64,000 bases of DNA. Origin: Tipula vernalis (Eukaryota; Arthropoda; Insecta; Diptera; Tipulidae). The stretch covers positions 114,008,838-114,072,837 of the forward strand of contig OY282558.1 in the NCBI GenBank assembly GCA_958295665.1. The letters run 5' to 3'. The notes beneath the pieces are model-generated. The model searched no databases and was not told where the DNA came from. It saw nothing but the letters and a program-made list of their open reading frames with translations. The number at the start of each line of letters is the position of its first letter. Position 1 is the stretch's first letter. Positions 22,800 to 35,469 of the stretch are shown one piece after another. A program made the translations under genes and the position numbers.

Positions 22800-25700
22800 T
22801 AAAATGAATGTTATTTTAATATTTTAATTTACATATAAGTAAACTATAATTATTATGTAATGAAAATACTTAAAGTAGGTACTTAAATGTAAATGTTTTT
22901 ATACTTGGAATTGTTGATTAATTTCACTTAGCTGACAACAACAATACACAATAATTGACTTCCTATATATTTAAATAGGTTGGACTTACAAAAAAAAAAA
23001 AAAAAAAAAAAATGACGATCACAAAAATCCTCTACCAAAAATATTGCTTCCCCATAAATATGTAATGTAATCAACAAGAAACATAACCAGAAAAGTGAAT
23101 GGATTTTCTGTTGTTCAATTAGCGTGTTGATTTCTTTTGTACATGCCTTAAGAAAACATAACATATTTTATAAGACAGCACAAATATACATCGCGATATT
23201 GAATATGAATTTATTATATACAATCGAGCATGTTGTATATAAGAATCATGTTACATTTCAGTTCATTGTCATCGCAAAATTAGCTGATTAGTCATTATAT
23301 ATTTAGTCATGCCATTAATCTATTAAGTGTAACCTTGATTTTGTTAAATATAAGTATGTATATATATTCTTTGTATCTCTAGAATCTTGTAGACACAATT
23401 TTGTAAAACACGGTTTAGATTGTATAAGTATGGGGGATAAATTTATACATTTTGAATGCCATGGCGCACGACCTTTATAATATTTAGCAGTCTGTCTAAA
23501 AATGAACAGGTATTCTAATTTATTTCAAACGGGGTACACATAACGATAGAATATGCAATTTGAGTACGACTGAGATTAAAATTTGATATTACAATCATAC
23601 GATTTCGACATATTATTATCAAACTTCAAACAATTCAAAATCACCCTGCTTACTTAATATTCCCAAAGAACGGTTCAGTATACACAAACATATTTACACT
23701 CCTTATCAATCTATTTGAATTTATATTGTAAACAAACGAGTCAATACCCATTTGGCATGAAGATAAATAAAAAAAAAACAAAATCGCGTTTTTTTTTTTC
23801 AGACAGAAAACTATCGCGCGTTTAATTTATAATTATTATTTGTTAATTCGCACAAGCATTTTATAATTAATATAAATAAATTTAAAATGCAATTTCATAA
23901 AAAATATTTCGTTTTTTATTTAAATTTATTTTTAGAAATTCACGAAAATTTTAAACAAATACACGCGAAAAACGAAATATAATTCCCTCGCCTAACACAG
24001 AAAAGATAAATTATTTTTGTATTTACAGTATACTTTTCAATGGTTTGTAAATTTTCACGGTTATTAACATTATTTTGTTAGAATGCAATTTAAGCAAGTT
24101 TTATTTATAAAACGATAAATATTTGCTTCCATCATTAAAAACCTTAATTAAAACTTTGAATCATTTGTTTCTATGACACAATTAATTGTATTGCCCCATC
24201 CATTCGCCCACATGCCAATATGCCATACATCCTAAAATCAGACAATAATATCCGAACCATTAATGGTATGTCCATAAACAACAATTCCAACTATCACCGA
24301 AGTAAACAACACAAAATCAACTTTTTCGTTTCGTTTTTGTTAGTAGTAGTTTTTATTTTTGATAAGTTTACCGTTCCACTCTTTCTTAACTTCTTTCTTA
24401 TTTCAAGTTTTATTTTTTTTTATTTTTTACTTTATATGTTTAAATTTCTTTTCATAATACCGTTATTGATTGTTAAACGAATTTTATTCGTTTCAAGTTG
24501 GCTTCACCAAATACAGAAAAAAGTGCAAACAAATATTTTAACATGGTTATTGTTAGGAAATACGCGCGTATAAAATGTATATAGCGAAAAAAAATTAGGA
24601 CACCACGAGTTTTGTGAAAAAACACTATGTATGTATAGATGGTGCCACGTGGTGGAAAATGAAAAAATACCAACACATTAGTTACTTATGAATAATTAAT
24701 TATCAACACAAATATTCATGCAAGTCTATACATTCGAGTATTGAAATGAAAGAGACGGATGTAAACCAACTCATCTCACCCTACATTAGATATGGATTCC
24801 ATACAAAACAAATTTAATTTAAATTGAAAACTATCACACAAAAAGTAAGCATACTACATACTTAGTTACATATTATAAAATTAGAAATTAGATTACAACA
24901 AAAACTAAAAAGTGAAAAAAAAAATTGAATAAAATAAGTAAATATTGTAATGAATATGACCTAAATTAAATTGCATAAGTTTTATACTAATTTCAAGGTT
25001 ATTTAGAAAATTATATAAGTTTTTTTTTTGCTTTTTGTATTTTTCTCTCGTGTAATAATACTATAGAGTATGTGTTAGGAGTTAGATAATGTATACTAGA
25101 AAATAAATAAAAGTCAAATTAAACATAAAATGAAAGACATTTTGCAATAAATCAAATCAAATTGGCGCCCAAGTACAAGCAAATAGATTTATGAAGTTCA
25201 CTCGTATACTCGTAGATTTTAATGTATTGTCTATATTTTTCTGAAATGTTTACTTTCATCATTCATAAGACAATGGGTGGAATGTATAAACATAAGTAAA
25301 TGCTTTTACTAGCATGATTCCCAGTAAGTAACAAGTACTTACTAGAAATGTGCTGTATGGAGAACGTATTTACATAATTTTATGCAGTGGGTGAACTGAA
25401 CACATTTCGCTTAGACACTGCGATTTACCCTTACCGCCTCTCTATTGAGACCTTTCGAACAGTACTTATAAATTATTGGTGAACGTTGCAGCTTTTGAAC
25501 ATAATCGATTGTCAGTAAAAACAAATCGTAATTACTTAATTATGCATTCGACAGCTCTAACATTACTTAATAATTTAAAACTAATATTTATTTAGTATTA
25601 TTTTTATGCGTAAAAACATAATTAAATTTAGAAAAACGATTTGAAAGAATCCAAAATAAAGAAAACTGTCATTACGATACGCAAACAAAAAAAAAAACAA

Positions 25701-26460
25701 ATTTGGATTTTGTTCATATTTATTGTTTGGTTATAATGAACCTTATTAACATAGTGTATCTTTCTAGAAATTTTCAAAAGATCTTTTATCTTTTAGGAAT
25801 ACGTATTTCTATTTAATGGACAATCATTATTCTATAAATAAAATTTATCGATCACGTTTAAATTTCCCGATATTCCTGGTCCTCCAGAAATCAGGCTCTC
25901 TGGTCCCTAGATAAGAACTCTGTGTATAACTATAAACCAGTAAGTAATACAACATTTACTAAGTATTGTTACAAGAAAACGGGATGCACAATATCACTAA
26001 AATTACATTTCCTGAATTCGCGTTTAAACTTCTTCAAACTGAGAGGCGATGGATAAAATCTAATTTAATATTCCTTTATAATGTGACGGCTTATTTTTAG
26101 GTTAATGGTTTAATGATATTTTTGTAAATTGCAACAACTTATTTTACAAGGGTTCAAAACCATTTTTTGGCCGAGGTTTTTAATACGCCTTTACTTTTTG
26201 AGATATTTACGGTTTTATGAGTTAATATTGATTTTACCAAATCTTTAATAACACAGGCCTGCTTTCATGATGAATAGTCATATCCGAAGAAATTTTTTAC
26301 GATGCCACAGAATTGGTTAATTGGCATTCTAACCTAAAAGTGTCAAAAAGCATCTTTTTGGCACTTTTCCACTTGAAATAATAACTCAAGGCCAAAAAGA
26401 GTTAGGGGCAATCTGACAACGGGAACTTATTTAGCGTACCACAAAATATACGGAAAATCA
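22800..26460. other. AT-rich stretch with no supported gene
   Basis: It contains a poly(A) run at about 22989-23011 and AT-rich low-complexity sequence. Hydrophobic open frames such as 24220-24573 (+) are low-complexity translations without family motifs. Confidence 0.55.
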
Positions 26461-26559
26461 TATAGTAAGCATAGGTTAGGTTAGGTTGGAGTGGGTGCTT
26501 AGGCACACTTAGACCGATGACGGTCCATTGTAATACCACAAAATATATCTCCTTTACCC

Positions 26560-26975
26560 CTATTGGAACCATTTCGAGCTACTTATGTAGTGTAAGGCGT
26601 CCCGCACTTTAATGTTTTCGAGATCCGAGAGGCAGTCCATCCTGAACTTACCCAAGTGTTTGTGCCTTTTGAGTGCCAATGCTGGACACGAGCAGAGGAA
26701 GTGGACCAACGTCTCTTCCTCCTCTTCGTCCAAGAAGCTTCTGCAGATTTGCCTCCAGACCCAGCCTTCTTGCATGTTCTCCAAAAAGGCAGTGTCCCGT
26801 GAAAATTCCTACGACAGTTCTTAATTCACGTCTGCGTAGGGATATTAATGCCCTAGTGCGCCCCAAGTCCAGCTTTGGCCAAACTTGTCTTGCAACTCTA
26901 CAGATGAGGGTGTTAGACCACCTTTCCCCCGCTGAGGATAGCGCCTGCTTCCCAAGTGCTTGTCTCAGCACTGTG
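26560..26975 (-). pseudogene. LINE C-terminal Cys/His domain
   Basis: It follows the RNase H domain. One frame reads LRTVVGIFTGHCLFGEHARRLGLEA; after a one-base shift the next reads CRSFLDEEEEETLVHFLCSC and then PALALKRHKHLG, giving a Cys/His cluster typical of the end of LOA/I-type ORF2 proteins. The frame ends with ALHYISSSKWFQ and a stop near 26560. The role in the family is probably nucleic-acid binding. Confidence 0.8.
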
Positions 26976-27029
26976 ATAGGCCTCCCCAGACTTGCCCTTT
27001 CCGGTTGCAGCTGGAGAGTCGTACCATGC

Positions 27030-27390
27030 CTAGCAAGTTCATCCGCCCTGCAGTTCCCCCATGACGCCCGAGTGATCTGGGACCCAGATTACCTGGATAT
27101 TGAAATGCTCACCCATCTCATTTAGAGATGAGTGACAACTCAACACCACCCGTGACGCCAAAGACACCGATTCCAACGACCGGATCGCCGCTTGACTGTC
27201 CACATAGATTGCGATATCATCTGAGGATACCACATTATGCTTCAACCACGTCATGACCTCCTCAATCACTACGACTTCAGCTTGGTACACGCTGCAGTAA
27301 TCAGGGAGACGAATAGAAATGTTTACATTTAATTTGTCACAGAATACTCCAGCTCCCACTTTGCCGTCTAGCTTGGAGCCATCTGTGAAG
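27030..27390 (-). pseudogene. LINE RNase H domain
   Basis: Removes element RNA from the RNA-DNA hybrid. It joins the reverse transcriptase after a frame change near 27370. FTDGSKLDGKVGAGVF supplies the first catalytic D, YQAEVVVIEEV the E, and IYVDSQAAIRSLESV the second D. The last block reads IQVIWVPDHSGVMGE (usually WVPGHSG..GNE), then ADELARHGT after another frame change near 27045. All the recognisable catalytic positions are kept, but the frame breaks make this copy inactive. Confidence 0.88.
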
Positions 27391-29056
27391 AATTGTAACG
27401 CATCGATTTCCCATAATGGTTTATCCCTCCACGATTCGTACAGCCGTATTTGACACCAAAAATGTCGACCGGAAGAAGGTGCAACATAACCTCTAAGGCA
27501 CTTGTCGGTGTCAACCTCAAGGTCCCGCTAACAAGCATACAGGCCGTTCTTTGCACCCTCTCAATCTTACTTTTATAAGTTACCTTGTCCAGAGCTGGCC
27601 ACCAAACACCCACTTCGTACATGAGTACAGGTCTCACTACAGCGGTGTAGAGCCAGTGTACCAGCTCCGGCTTCAGACCCCATCTATGACCAATGGCGTT
27701 CCTACAGGAGTACAAAGCTATAGTAGCTTTGTTTATTCTCTCCAACATATTGGGCCTCCAACTAAGCTTACTGTCCAAGATAATGCCCAGATATCTAGCA
27801 CTATCAGTAAAAGCAAGTCTCGTGCCATTTAAGGTAGGAGGGACAACTACCGGGATTTTGTATTTCTTAGTGAAGAGTACCAGCTCTGTTTTGGACAGGT
27901 TAATACAAAGTCCACATTTGCCAGCCCATTTCGTAACGATTGTAAGCGCATTCTGCATTACGTCTACAATCGTGCCCAGGAATTTCCCGGTAACAGCTAA
28001 AGCTACGTCGCCTGCGTAAGCGATAACTTCAATACCCCCTCTCTCCAATTCTAGGTGTAACCCGTTTGCCACTATGTTCCAGAGAAGAGGGGACATACCC
28101 CTCCCCCCTGCGGGGTTCCTCTAGTTACTCGCCTATTGATGGTGGAGTCCCCCAACTTCGAGCTAACAATCCTGCTTCCCAGCATATAATTGATTAACCT
28201 TCTCAGAGGAACGTCCACCTCCAAAAATGACAATCCCTCCTGGATTGCCTCCGCTTTCATATTATTAAAAACGCCCTCTATATCCAGGAAGGCCACAAAA
28301 CAAAATTTTTTCGAATTAATCGATTTCTCAATCGTACACACGAAGGCGTGCAGAGCAGTGTCTACAGATCTACCCTTTGTGTACGCATGCTGAGACGGTG
28401 CCCACTTCCTGGCACCTATTTTACCTCTAATGTATAATGTACAATCCAGCAGCCTTTCCAAGGTTTTCAAAAGAAAGGATGATAGAGTTATTGGTCTTAG
28501 GTCCTTAGGATAGGCATGTGAGGTTTTCCCCGCTTTCGGTATAAACACCACATTGACCTCCGTCCAGTACCTAGAAATAAAGCCCAGCTTCAAACACCCT
28601 TTGAATATGGCTTCCAGGTAAGGAAGAATAATTACTGAGTTGTTTTGAAGTTCCGCTGGTATAATTTGATCCGGACCAGCCGATTTAAATGGTTTAAAAC
28701 CCCTCAGTGCCCATAGGATCCGTTTCCTGGTTACGATATCCTCTGTGAACACTGACAGTGCTTAGAGCTGTGCTAGAAGCTGTCCAAGATCCGTCCGGTT
28801 TTATCAAAAAACTGGGACTAGCTGTACTTTTGGAAAGAATCTTCCTAAGGCGGGAGGTTTCAGATACCTATTCCATTTTATCACAGAAGATTCTTCAAGA
28901 CCTCCTTTGTGCCTTTCTTAATTCTTTCTTATAAATTCCGAGTTTCTCCTTATAGGAGTCCCAATCCTGAGCCTCCCTTGTATTTTTGGCTCTATTAAAG
29001 GCTGTCCTAAAAGCCTTACGATAGGTTCCCAGTTCCCTGGCTCCGGCTAACTAAAG
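27378..29056 (-). pseudogene. LINE reverse transcriptase, frameshifted, active site changed
   Basis: Copies element RNA into DNA at a nicked chromosomal site. The upstream part (28072-28752) contains SAGPDQIIPAELQN, NVVFIPKAGKTSHAYPKDLRPITLSS, SQHAYTKGRSVDTALH and AFLDIEGVFNNMKAEAI, the standard finger and palm blocks. A one-base insertion near 28093-28103, in the G-rich RGTPQGG motif, shifts the frame; MSPLLWNIVAN continues from 28096. The catalytic block reads YAGDVALAV where YADD is expected, so one catalytic aspartate is lost. The thumb (RYLGIILDSKLSWRPN, 27740-27800 region) and the WLYTAVVRPVLMYEVGVWW block follow. Upstream of 28752 several more frame breaks separate the linker. Confidence 0.9.
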
Positions 29057-30870
29057 AGGATACAACGTTGCTGTTGAACTGCAAAACCCAAGACTCAACA
29101 CGTTTAATGAGCGATTACAGAAACTAGAGTCCCTAAACAGAAAAATGCTTAATGATCTTAGAATTTTATGCTGGAATGCCAGTGTACTTATGCATCATCA
29201 ACAAGAATTGCAGGTGGTCCATTACACAGAAAAAATCGAGGTATGCCTCATCACGGAAACATCAAATGAGGAGTGTCTGATCAAAAGTCGCTATTTACTT
29301 CTTACTTTTTGCTACTTACATACTTTTGATCACTTTTTTGTAGTAAATAGCTTGTTTTGACCAAAATCAAGAATTTTAGGAATATTTTTCATAGAGAAAT
29401 TGGCAATTTTCGGTCCATGCAGGAAATAACCAATTTTGGTCTATTTCACTTAAAAAATTCTGCCCTGATAGAAAAAAAAATATCATTTTGGAAAATGTAA
29501 ATAGCGACTTTTGATCAGACACTCCTCAAATATATCACACTATTCACCCTGAAAACACTTCTAAAGGAAGTAATGTTTTTATAATCAGAAATATTATTCA
29601 TCACTATGAAGAGCGAAACTATGAAACAGGGTTTTCAAAGTTAGGTTAACAACGACTAAAGGTAACGAACTCCTAAAAGCTCTCAGGAAATGCAGTTGTG
29701 AAGCCCTATCAACCGGAAAACCAACCGGATCTGATTTATTTCATCATAATAAAGAACATATCTGTAAGTCAGGACTTAAACTCTGATCATTGAGCGGTAC
29801 TCCTAACATTAAGTGAAAAATCATTCAGAAAAAAAAGAATTCCTTGGTTTAGAATCCTTAGAAGAAAAAAATAACTTAATGATTCCATTAAAGAACGAGG
29901 AACAATTAGACAAAGAAGTTTACAAATTTGTAAATGATTTACAGCAATCAGCTTGGGGAAACACCTCTGAAATTAAAAAGAAAATCAAGGGAAACAACTA
30001 CCCTATGGAAATTAGGGAACTCCTAGCAGAAAAAAGAAGTGCGAGAAGAATATGGCAGCAAACAAGAGCCTCCCAAGATAAAACTAATTTGAACAATTTC
30101 ACTCAACAATTAAGAACAGAGATCGAAGAATTGAAAGATGAATCAATCAGAAACTATCAAAGAAAATTAACTAAGATAGTAGTACTGATTATTCACTTCA
30201 AAGCTCCTGGTTATGATAGTACAGCAAAAATTTTAAAAGAACTACCAAGGAAAGCTCTGGTAAAGCTCACCAATCTTATAAATGCACCATTTAGAATCAA
30301 ATCTGTACCCAGCTTTTGGAAAATTGGAGAAGACCCCAAAACCTAGGAAACCACCACACATAACCTTGACGTACAGGCCAATTTCCCCAGTCATATATCG
30401 ACAGAATCCTAAATCATCAGTTCGGTTTTCGTAACCAACATTCAACAATTGATCAAATACACTCCAAAATATAATCGAGAAAGCACTAGAGGAAAAAAGT
30501 CTGTTCACTGAAATTTTTAGGAGTTGCACAAGCGTTTGATATAGTATGGCATGAAGGACTTAACCACAAGTTAAGAAATTTTCTGCCAATGCAATTTGCT
30601 AAAATACTGCAGGAGAGCCACAGGGCAGTGTATTAGGGCCGGTTTTATACCTACTGTACACTTATGATCTCGCTGCATTAGAAAACAACATAGTGGCGAC
30701 TCACTTCACACAGAAGTTGCAATCAGCATTATTCAAATACTTAAATGGACAGAAAGATGGTGAATAAAACTAAATCAGTTCACATCAACTTTACAAACAG
30801 ACGTTTACCATAAACCGAGAAATGGTACCGTATGTGAACACAGCTAAGTATCTCGGCAGTCGATAATTAC
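29057..30870 (+). pseudogene. Jockey-like LINE ORF2 relic (endonuclease and reverse transcriptase)
   Basis: Plus-strand relic. The start of the endonuclease is seen at 29140-29260 (MLNDLRILCWNASVL, then EVCLITETS; family: LQWNANGL and LISET). A 260 bp MITE interrupts it at 29268-29527. The endonuclease resumes with YITLFTLKT-like traces, then LIYFIIIKNISV and DLNSDH near 29735-29790. The linker before the reverse transcriptase is open from 29813 to 30346 (LDKEVYKFVNDLQQSAWGN, later KELPRKALVKLTNLINAPF). The reverse transcriptase follows only as fragments: PISPVI, QFGFRNQHS-like, EKALEEK, PQGSVLGPVLYLLYTYDLAAL (30610-30690) and NTAKYLGS. Large internal deletions and frame breaks make it dead. 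It belongs to the Jockey group; the family is not named. Confidence 0.85.
29268..29527. mobile_element. 260 bp MITE nested in the jockey-like relic
   Basis: The tips gaggagtgtctgatcaaaag (left) and its reverse complement (right) are identical over at least 31 bases. AAAT is present immediately outside both ends, a possible four-base target duplication. The endonuclease coding trace of the LINE stops at the left end and resumes at the right end, which fixes the boundaries independently. The interior is non-coding. Confidence 0.88.
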
Positions 30871-30879
30871 CTAATTTAA

Positions 30880-33800
30880 TCAAAAAACGTTGAAACATTA
30901 AACAACAACAAGGTGGTGGGAAATAGCTTGCCCATCAATTTGAGGCAACCATTGTTGGTCTTGCGCCTTTCCTTAAATTCTTCCACTTAAAACAACAGTA
31001 ACCCCAAACGACGGTTGTAGATAAATTTTTAACGTATGAATGATTTGAAAGTAATGGAAATTTTTAAAATTAATATTTTAACTATACACATAAATTTAAA
31101 CTCTTCCGAAGATTTTAGAAATCAATTCAAAATTCTATATTAAATCTAATATTAAGAAAGCAAATTTGAAACAAAAATCTAAAAATTTTACTAAAATATT
31201 GAATTTTGAGTTTAGGGCAAAAATTAAATTAACAGTTTGCAATGTTAATGTTAAATGCAAAGAAAGGCGAAAAAATATTTCTCAGATCATCTTAAAAAGG
31301 AAGTTTCTACTACTTTAAAGACCGTCAGGGCATACCAGGCATAATTAAATAATTATTAATCTGAAAATATAAATAAATGTTTAATTAAAGTGTTCACAAA
31401 AAAAAAACTGTCGGATTTGCCGCAATCGCAAATTAAAATTCCATTTCACTTAGCGCGAAACACAAACATCATATAGCTTGAACGTGTAAAGAAACACGTA
31501 ATTTGTAAACACCTTTGAATTGAAAGTTTTATAAAACAAAAATGCTTTCACGATTTAATTTTTTTTTGTATGTTTTTGAGGTCAAGTGAAAGTTTGGAAG
31601 AAACAAAAATTATAGTTTTACCTAAGTAAAAGTTTATGTATAGTTATCATTATCATAAGTCATGACGTAAATCAGGTAAAGCTTTTAATATATATGTACA
31701 TACATATGTATATGTAGGTATTTTTCAATGACAGGTATCCCCTAACTTTCAAGGTAGAATATAGTACCGTGTAAAGAATTTAAACTATTTCCGTTTGATA
31801 GATTTTTTTATATGGATATAATGTGCATACATAAGCATGTACTCGTACATACATACATACGAACATAAATAAATAAACAGGCATTTTTTAGTTTTTGTTT
31901 TAATTGTTATTGCTGTGAACTTTTGATCTGTATTGTTTACATTTTATGGTTTTAGTAAAAGAATGTGTGCTTATTGAATATGTTTACCTATGGCCGGAAA
32001 CAATACACGCAATTTAAATCATGACATGAATTTTAAGTTTGAACGTGAGAAAGTTCCAGTTACAAACAAATTTCCAATTATTTATTTTTCTCCAAAATTT
32101 TCAATTTATTATAAATATACATTAAAACATTTTCCTCCAAGTTAAGATAAGTTCTATTTAAACAAGGTTGACGACCTCATTCACAAAATTTATAAAAAAT
32201 AATAAAAGAAACAGAAAAGTTCACAGACAGAAATACAGTCGAACCTATCTCAATGAAAAAAAAATTTTCCGGCAAAAATTGTCCACCTGTTGTAGCATGC
32301 TCACAATACACCATTTAAATCTCCTTTTCTATATACAATTCAAAATTTTAAATTTAAATTACAGGAAAATATGAAATCCCTGCACAGCCTCCCAGTTTTA
32401 TTATAATGACCAACAGCGTGATAAGAACGAAGCGAAAAAAAACAAACTATAAGTAACAGTTATCAGAGAAAATCGCGTTTGTTCGTCTTGTCTGATTACA
32501 TTACGATATATATACATATATACATTACAAGGCGAAAAACATTTTCATTTGTTGTGAATGTGTGCGAATTTGTATTGAATTTGTATACATTTATATGGGA
32601 AAAAGAAAGAGGGAAAAAATGCGCATGTCTCATTAAATTTTCCTTTATGTTTTTTTCGTCTGGCACAAAAAAATAACAAGAAAATTGAATTGGAAAATAT
32701 ATAATAACAAAAAAAAAATAATGGTATTAACATGAAAATTTGGGAATGGGGTTTGGGAAATGTAAAAGAAAATCATATTTTTCTTTGAGGAAAAGTGTGA
32801 AAAACTGAAGCATCATGGAAAATCAAATTAAATTACTTATTTTTTAAGTTTTATTTTGTTGCCTTAGTTTTGTGTACATTTTAGACTTTTTGAAAGCTGA
32901 GTACGTTTGGTTTTAATTGGACGGCGCGTAATGCAGATATTTTAGAATCACATCCATCGAGACGACGCGAAAACTAAAATAGAAAACAGCAAACGCTTAT
33001 TTTGTTCGTGTGTTGAAAGCATTGCAATTGATTACATCTGGATGTATATATGTACATGACTGTCAACCATCCATCTTATTTATCTGATTTTTTATTCGGT
33101 AACAAATTTTATTGCTGTTTGGGTACATCCACCCAGATATGATATCTACAGTCTTGAGAAAAAAGAAAGGTGATTGATCCCAATTTGTTTTCGATTTGGT
33201 TCGGGTAAATAAATATTTAAGAAATACTGTTTTGCGGATACACAAGTTGAATGTTCTCTAGCCGAGCGACTGTGTGGAATGGGAACAAAGAAGCGAGAAC
33301 ATTAGGGTAAGATTAGAGTCTACGACAACATATTTTTATTGCTATAATTTTATGCCTAGACTTAATTTAAAACAAATACTTGAAGCCAGTTTCATACTAA
33401 AATTGATGTCTACATTTTCCCATTTAATTTAATAAATTATATAAAATGAGTGTTTGATCAGACTTATTCTTATTTATAATCTACAAACATTTTCAGACGG
33501 GTTCCCTGTGGATGATATACCATGAAATGAGCCTCATCAAGCAAATTATTTAAAAATTTCTTGTCAAGGAAAGATAAATTTGCGATTTAAAGTCTCAACT
33601 AAACCAACCTTTATAACTTCTTATTTCATCGTATCTTTTGCACACGAAACATAGCAAAAGAAAAGCAAGAACATTTTGTGATGATGGTTTATGTTTGCTT
33701 TCTACAAAAAACTTGGTTGTTTTAGTAAAGAATACACAAAAAACAAGCTTTATAAAAGCAGTTAAAATAAATTAAGAATGCTTTCAAAAAAAAATAGAAA

Positions 33801-34890
33801 AAAAAAAAATAATGTGACCTACTTCCTGAATACAAAAAATAAAACAAAAATCAATTTTTTTGTCTTGTGTTTGTGTATCTGAAGAATTTTATTTTTTTTT
33901 CCCACTTTGCGCGCTATGTGAATTCATTGCTCCTTGTGTAATTTTCTTATCTTTATTTCATTTTTCATGTCGTTTTACATTTTCCTGTTCGCTTTTCTGG
34001 AAAGAAAAAACAATTTTAGAAATGCCATAAATAAATTTGGTAAACCTACATCGCCAAATCGATAATCCGTGTATCAAAAGCCACTGTGGAATTTCACCAA
34101 ATTAAAAAAAAAAGACTGTTAACCAAGACAATTATGATAATCTTGGGAAATTAAATTTCTCCGAAAATTAAGAAAACCAACAATCGAAACAATTTGGAAT
34201 AAACGCACATAGTTCACACAAAAACTCCAAAAAAACAAACAAAAAAAACAATTAAACCACAAACAATACAAGACGAAGACGGCGACGACGAAAAATGTCT
34301 TTGAAACATTTACCAGTCTCAACTCAATCGTTAAACAAAAAGCACAACAAAACAATATTCGAGGTTGGGATAGGGTACCATATTTTTGTTTTGTTTTTTC
34401 CATTCTGGTTTTATGCTGAAAATTGTATTTCTTTGAATTTTTTTTTTTTTTTGTATTTTATGTTTTATTTGTGCCGTTGGCAATAAACTAAATTTGTTTA
34501 CTTAGAAATATTTTTTTGAGTTTTTCAATTCGTACTTCATTATTTATTGTTCTCTGTATATGCAATTTTATATATTTATGAAGAGTCGTGGTAGGTGAGC
34601 CTCGATTTAATATCAAATGCAGAATTTATATTGAACAAACTAACTAAAAATGGAAGGATATGGATTTTCGCTCCAAGCTCAAAGCAATTTTTCAATTCTT
34701 AAGTTGAACATAGGAATGTATACAGTATTAAAATTGATTTCTAGGCCAGATAATGAAATTTTTTAGGCTATATTTTCCAACTTGATCTAAAGTAAGACAA
34801 AAGATTTCAAACAATTCATGTATAATAGAATATTTAATTGTTTATATAAGAGTCCAGGTGACAAAAAGATTTCGGGCTTCGATTAAGATA
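30880..34890. other. AT-rich stretch with no supported gene
   Basis: TACATATG/TACATA-type simple sequence at 31690-31870, poly(A) and poly(T) runs near 32710, 33790 and 34440. No coding relic or element end recognised. Confidence 0.55.
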
Positions 34891-35079
34891 AGGTTTGGTG
34901 GTTTGGCGACTATCGGAGAGGGGGGGACCAAAGTTGAGTAGATTAATCTACCAGCTCCGCAACCTTCCAGTAGGGTACGCATCACGTGAGCTGTTCTGGT
35001 CTTGCCATTAGGCAGCTGCGTGATGGGTACAATTGTGTAAGAGGTTAATCAGTCCAAAATATGCGGACTCTGGATACCA

Positions 35080-35468
35080 GACACCCTCCAGTTTTATTTA
35101 GCCTTCCTATAGTAAAGATGGGTGACCTACAGGCGATTTGCAATTTCCAGCAACTCGTAAGAGTAAAATCAAACGGAATATGGGGCAGGAGTAGGAATAT
35201 ACGGGAGTGGGACAACCCTCTCGAGGTCCTTGGGCTCCAATGCTACCGTCTTTCTAGCGGAACTACATGCTGTAGTAAACATCTAGGAGGGAGAGCAATA
35301 AGCCCAGATAGTATGTATCACGTACCGGGAGGCAGTATTGGCAGGTTCATTAAGAACCTGAATCTTGACTGGACGGATAATTAAGCAGGGTCCAACATAA
35401 TAGACCTTTCAGGTCGCAGTGCGAAGTGGCTGATCGCCCTCATGGCCCTCCAATAATAATAATAATAA
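35080..35468 (+). mobile_element. 3' end of an I-like LINE with RNase H trace and (TAA)n tail
   Basis: A GC-richer block on the + strand. At 35160-35290 two frames together give KTKSNGIWG then GIYGSGTTLSRSLGSNATVF and LAELHAVVNI, the first half of a LINE RNase H domain, with the catalytic E in AELHA. Later sequence (GRFIKNLNLDWTD, 35340-35380) matches the style of the C-terminal end of I-like ORF2. It ends in ctccaataataataataata (35448-35467); short TAA-type tails are characteristic of I-like elements. Weaker GC-rich sequence at 34900-35060 may also belong to it. It is strongly truncated. Confidence 0.75.
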
Positions 35469-35469
35469 G

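Larger units (their letters stand above)
26467..29056 (-). mobile_element. 5'-truncated LINE (Jockey group, LOA-like)
   Basis: About 2.6 kb of a non-LTR retrotransposon on the minus strand, clearly richer in GC than its flanks. Order from 29056 down: the linker before the reverse transcriptase (RKAFRTAFNRAKNTREAQDW), reverse transcriptase, RNase H, a Cys/His C-terminal domain and a short 3' region ending in ccaacctaacctaacc (26467-26490). ORF1 and the endonuclease are missing, as expected from 5' truncation during target-primed reverse transcription. Reverse transcriptase plus RNase H plus the DEEEEET Cys/His block suggests the LOA clade; the exact family is inference. It abuts a jockey-like LINE on the other strand near 29057. 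Confidence 0.88.

Noticed and set aside
24220..24573. 117-codon hydrophobic open frame that could suggest a membrane protein
   Set aside because: AT-rich low-complexity sequence gives F, L, I-rich translations; no signal of codon use or family motif.
26612..28393. Plus-strand open frames of 67-150 codons
   Set aside because: They lie opposite the GC-rich LOA-like coding sequence on the minus strand and contain no motifs of their own.
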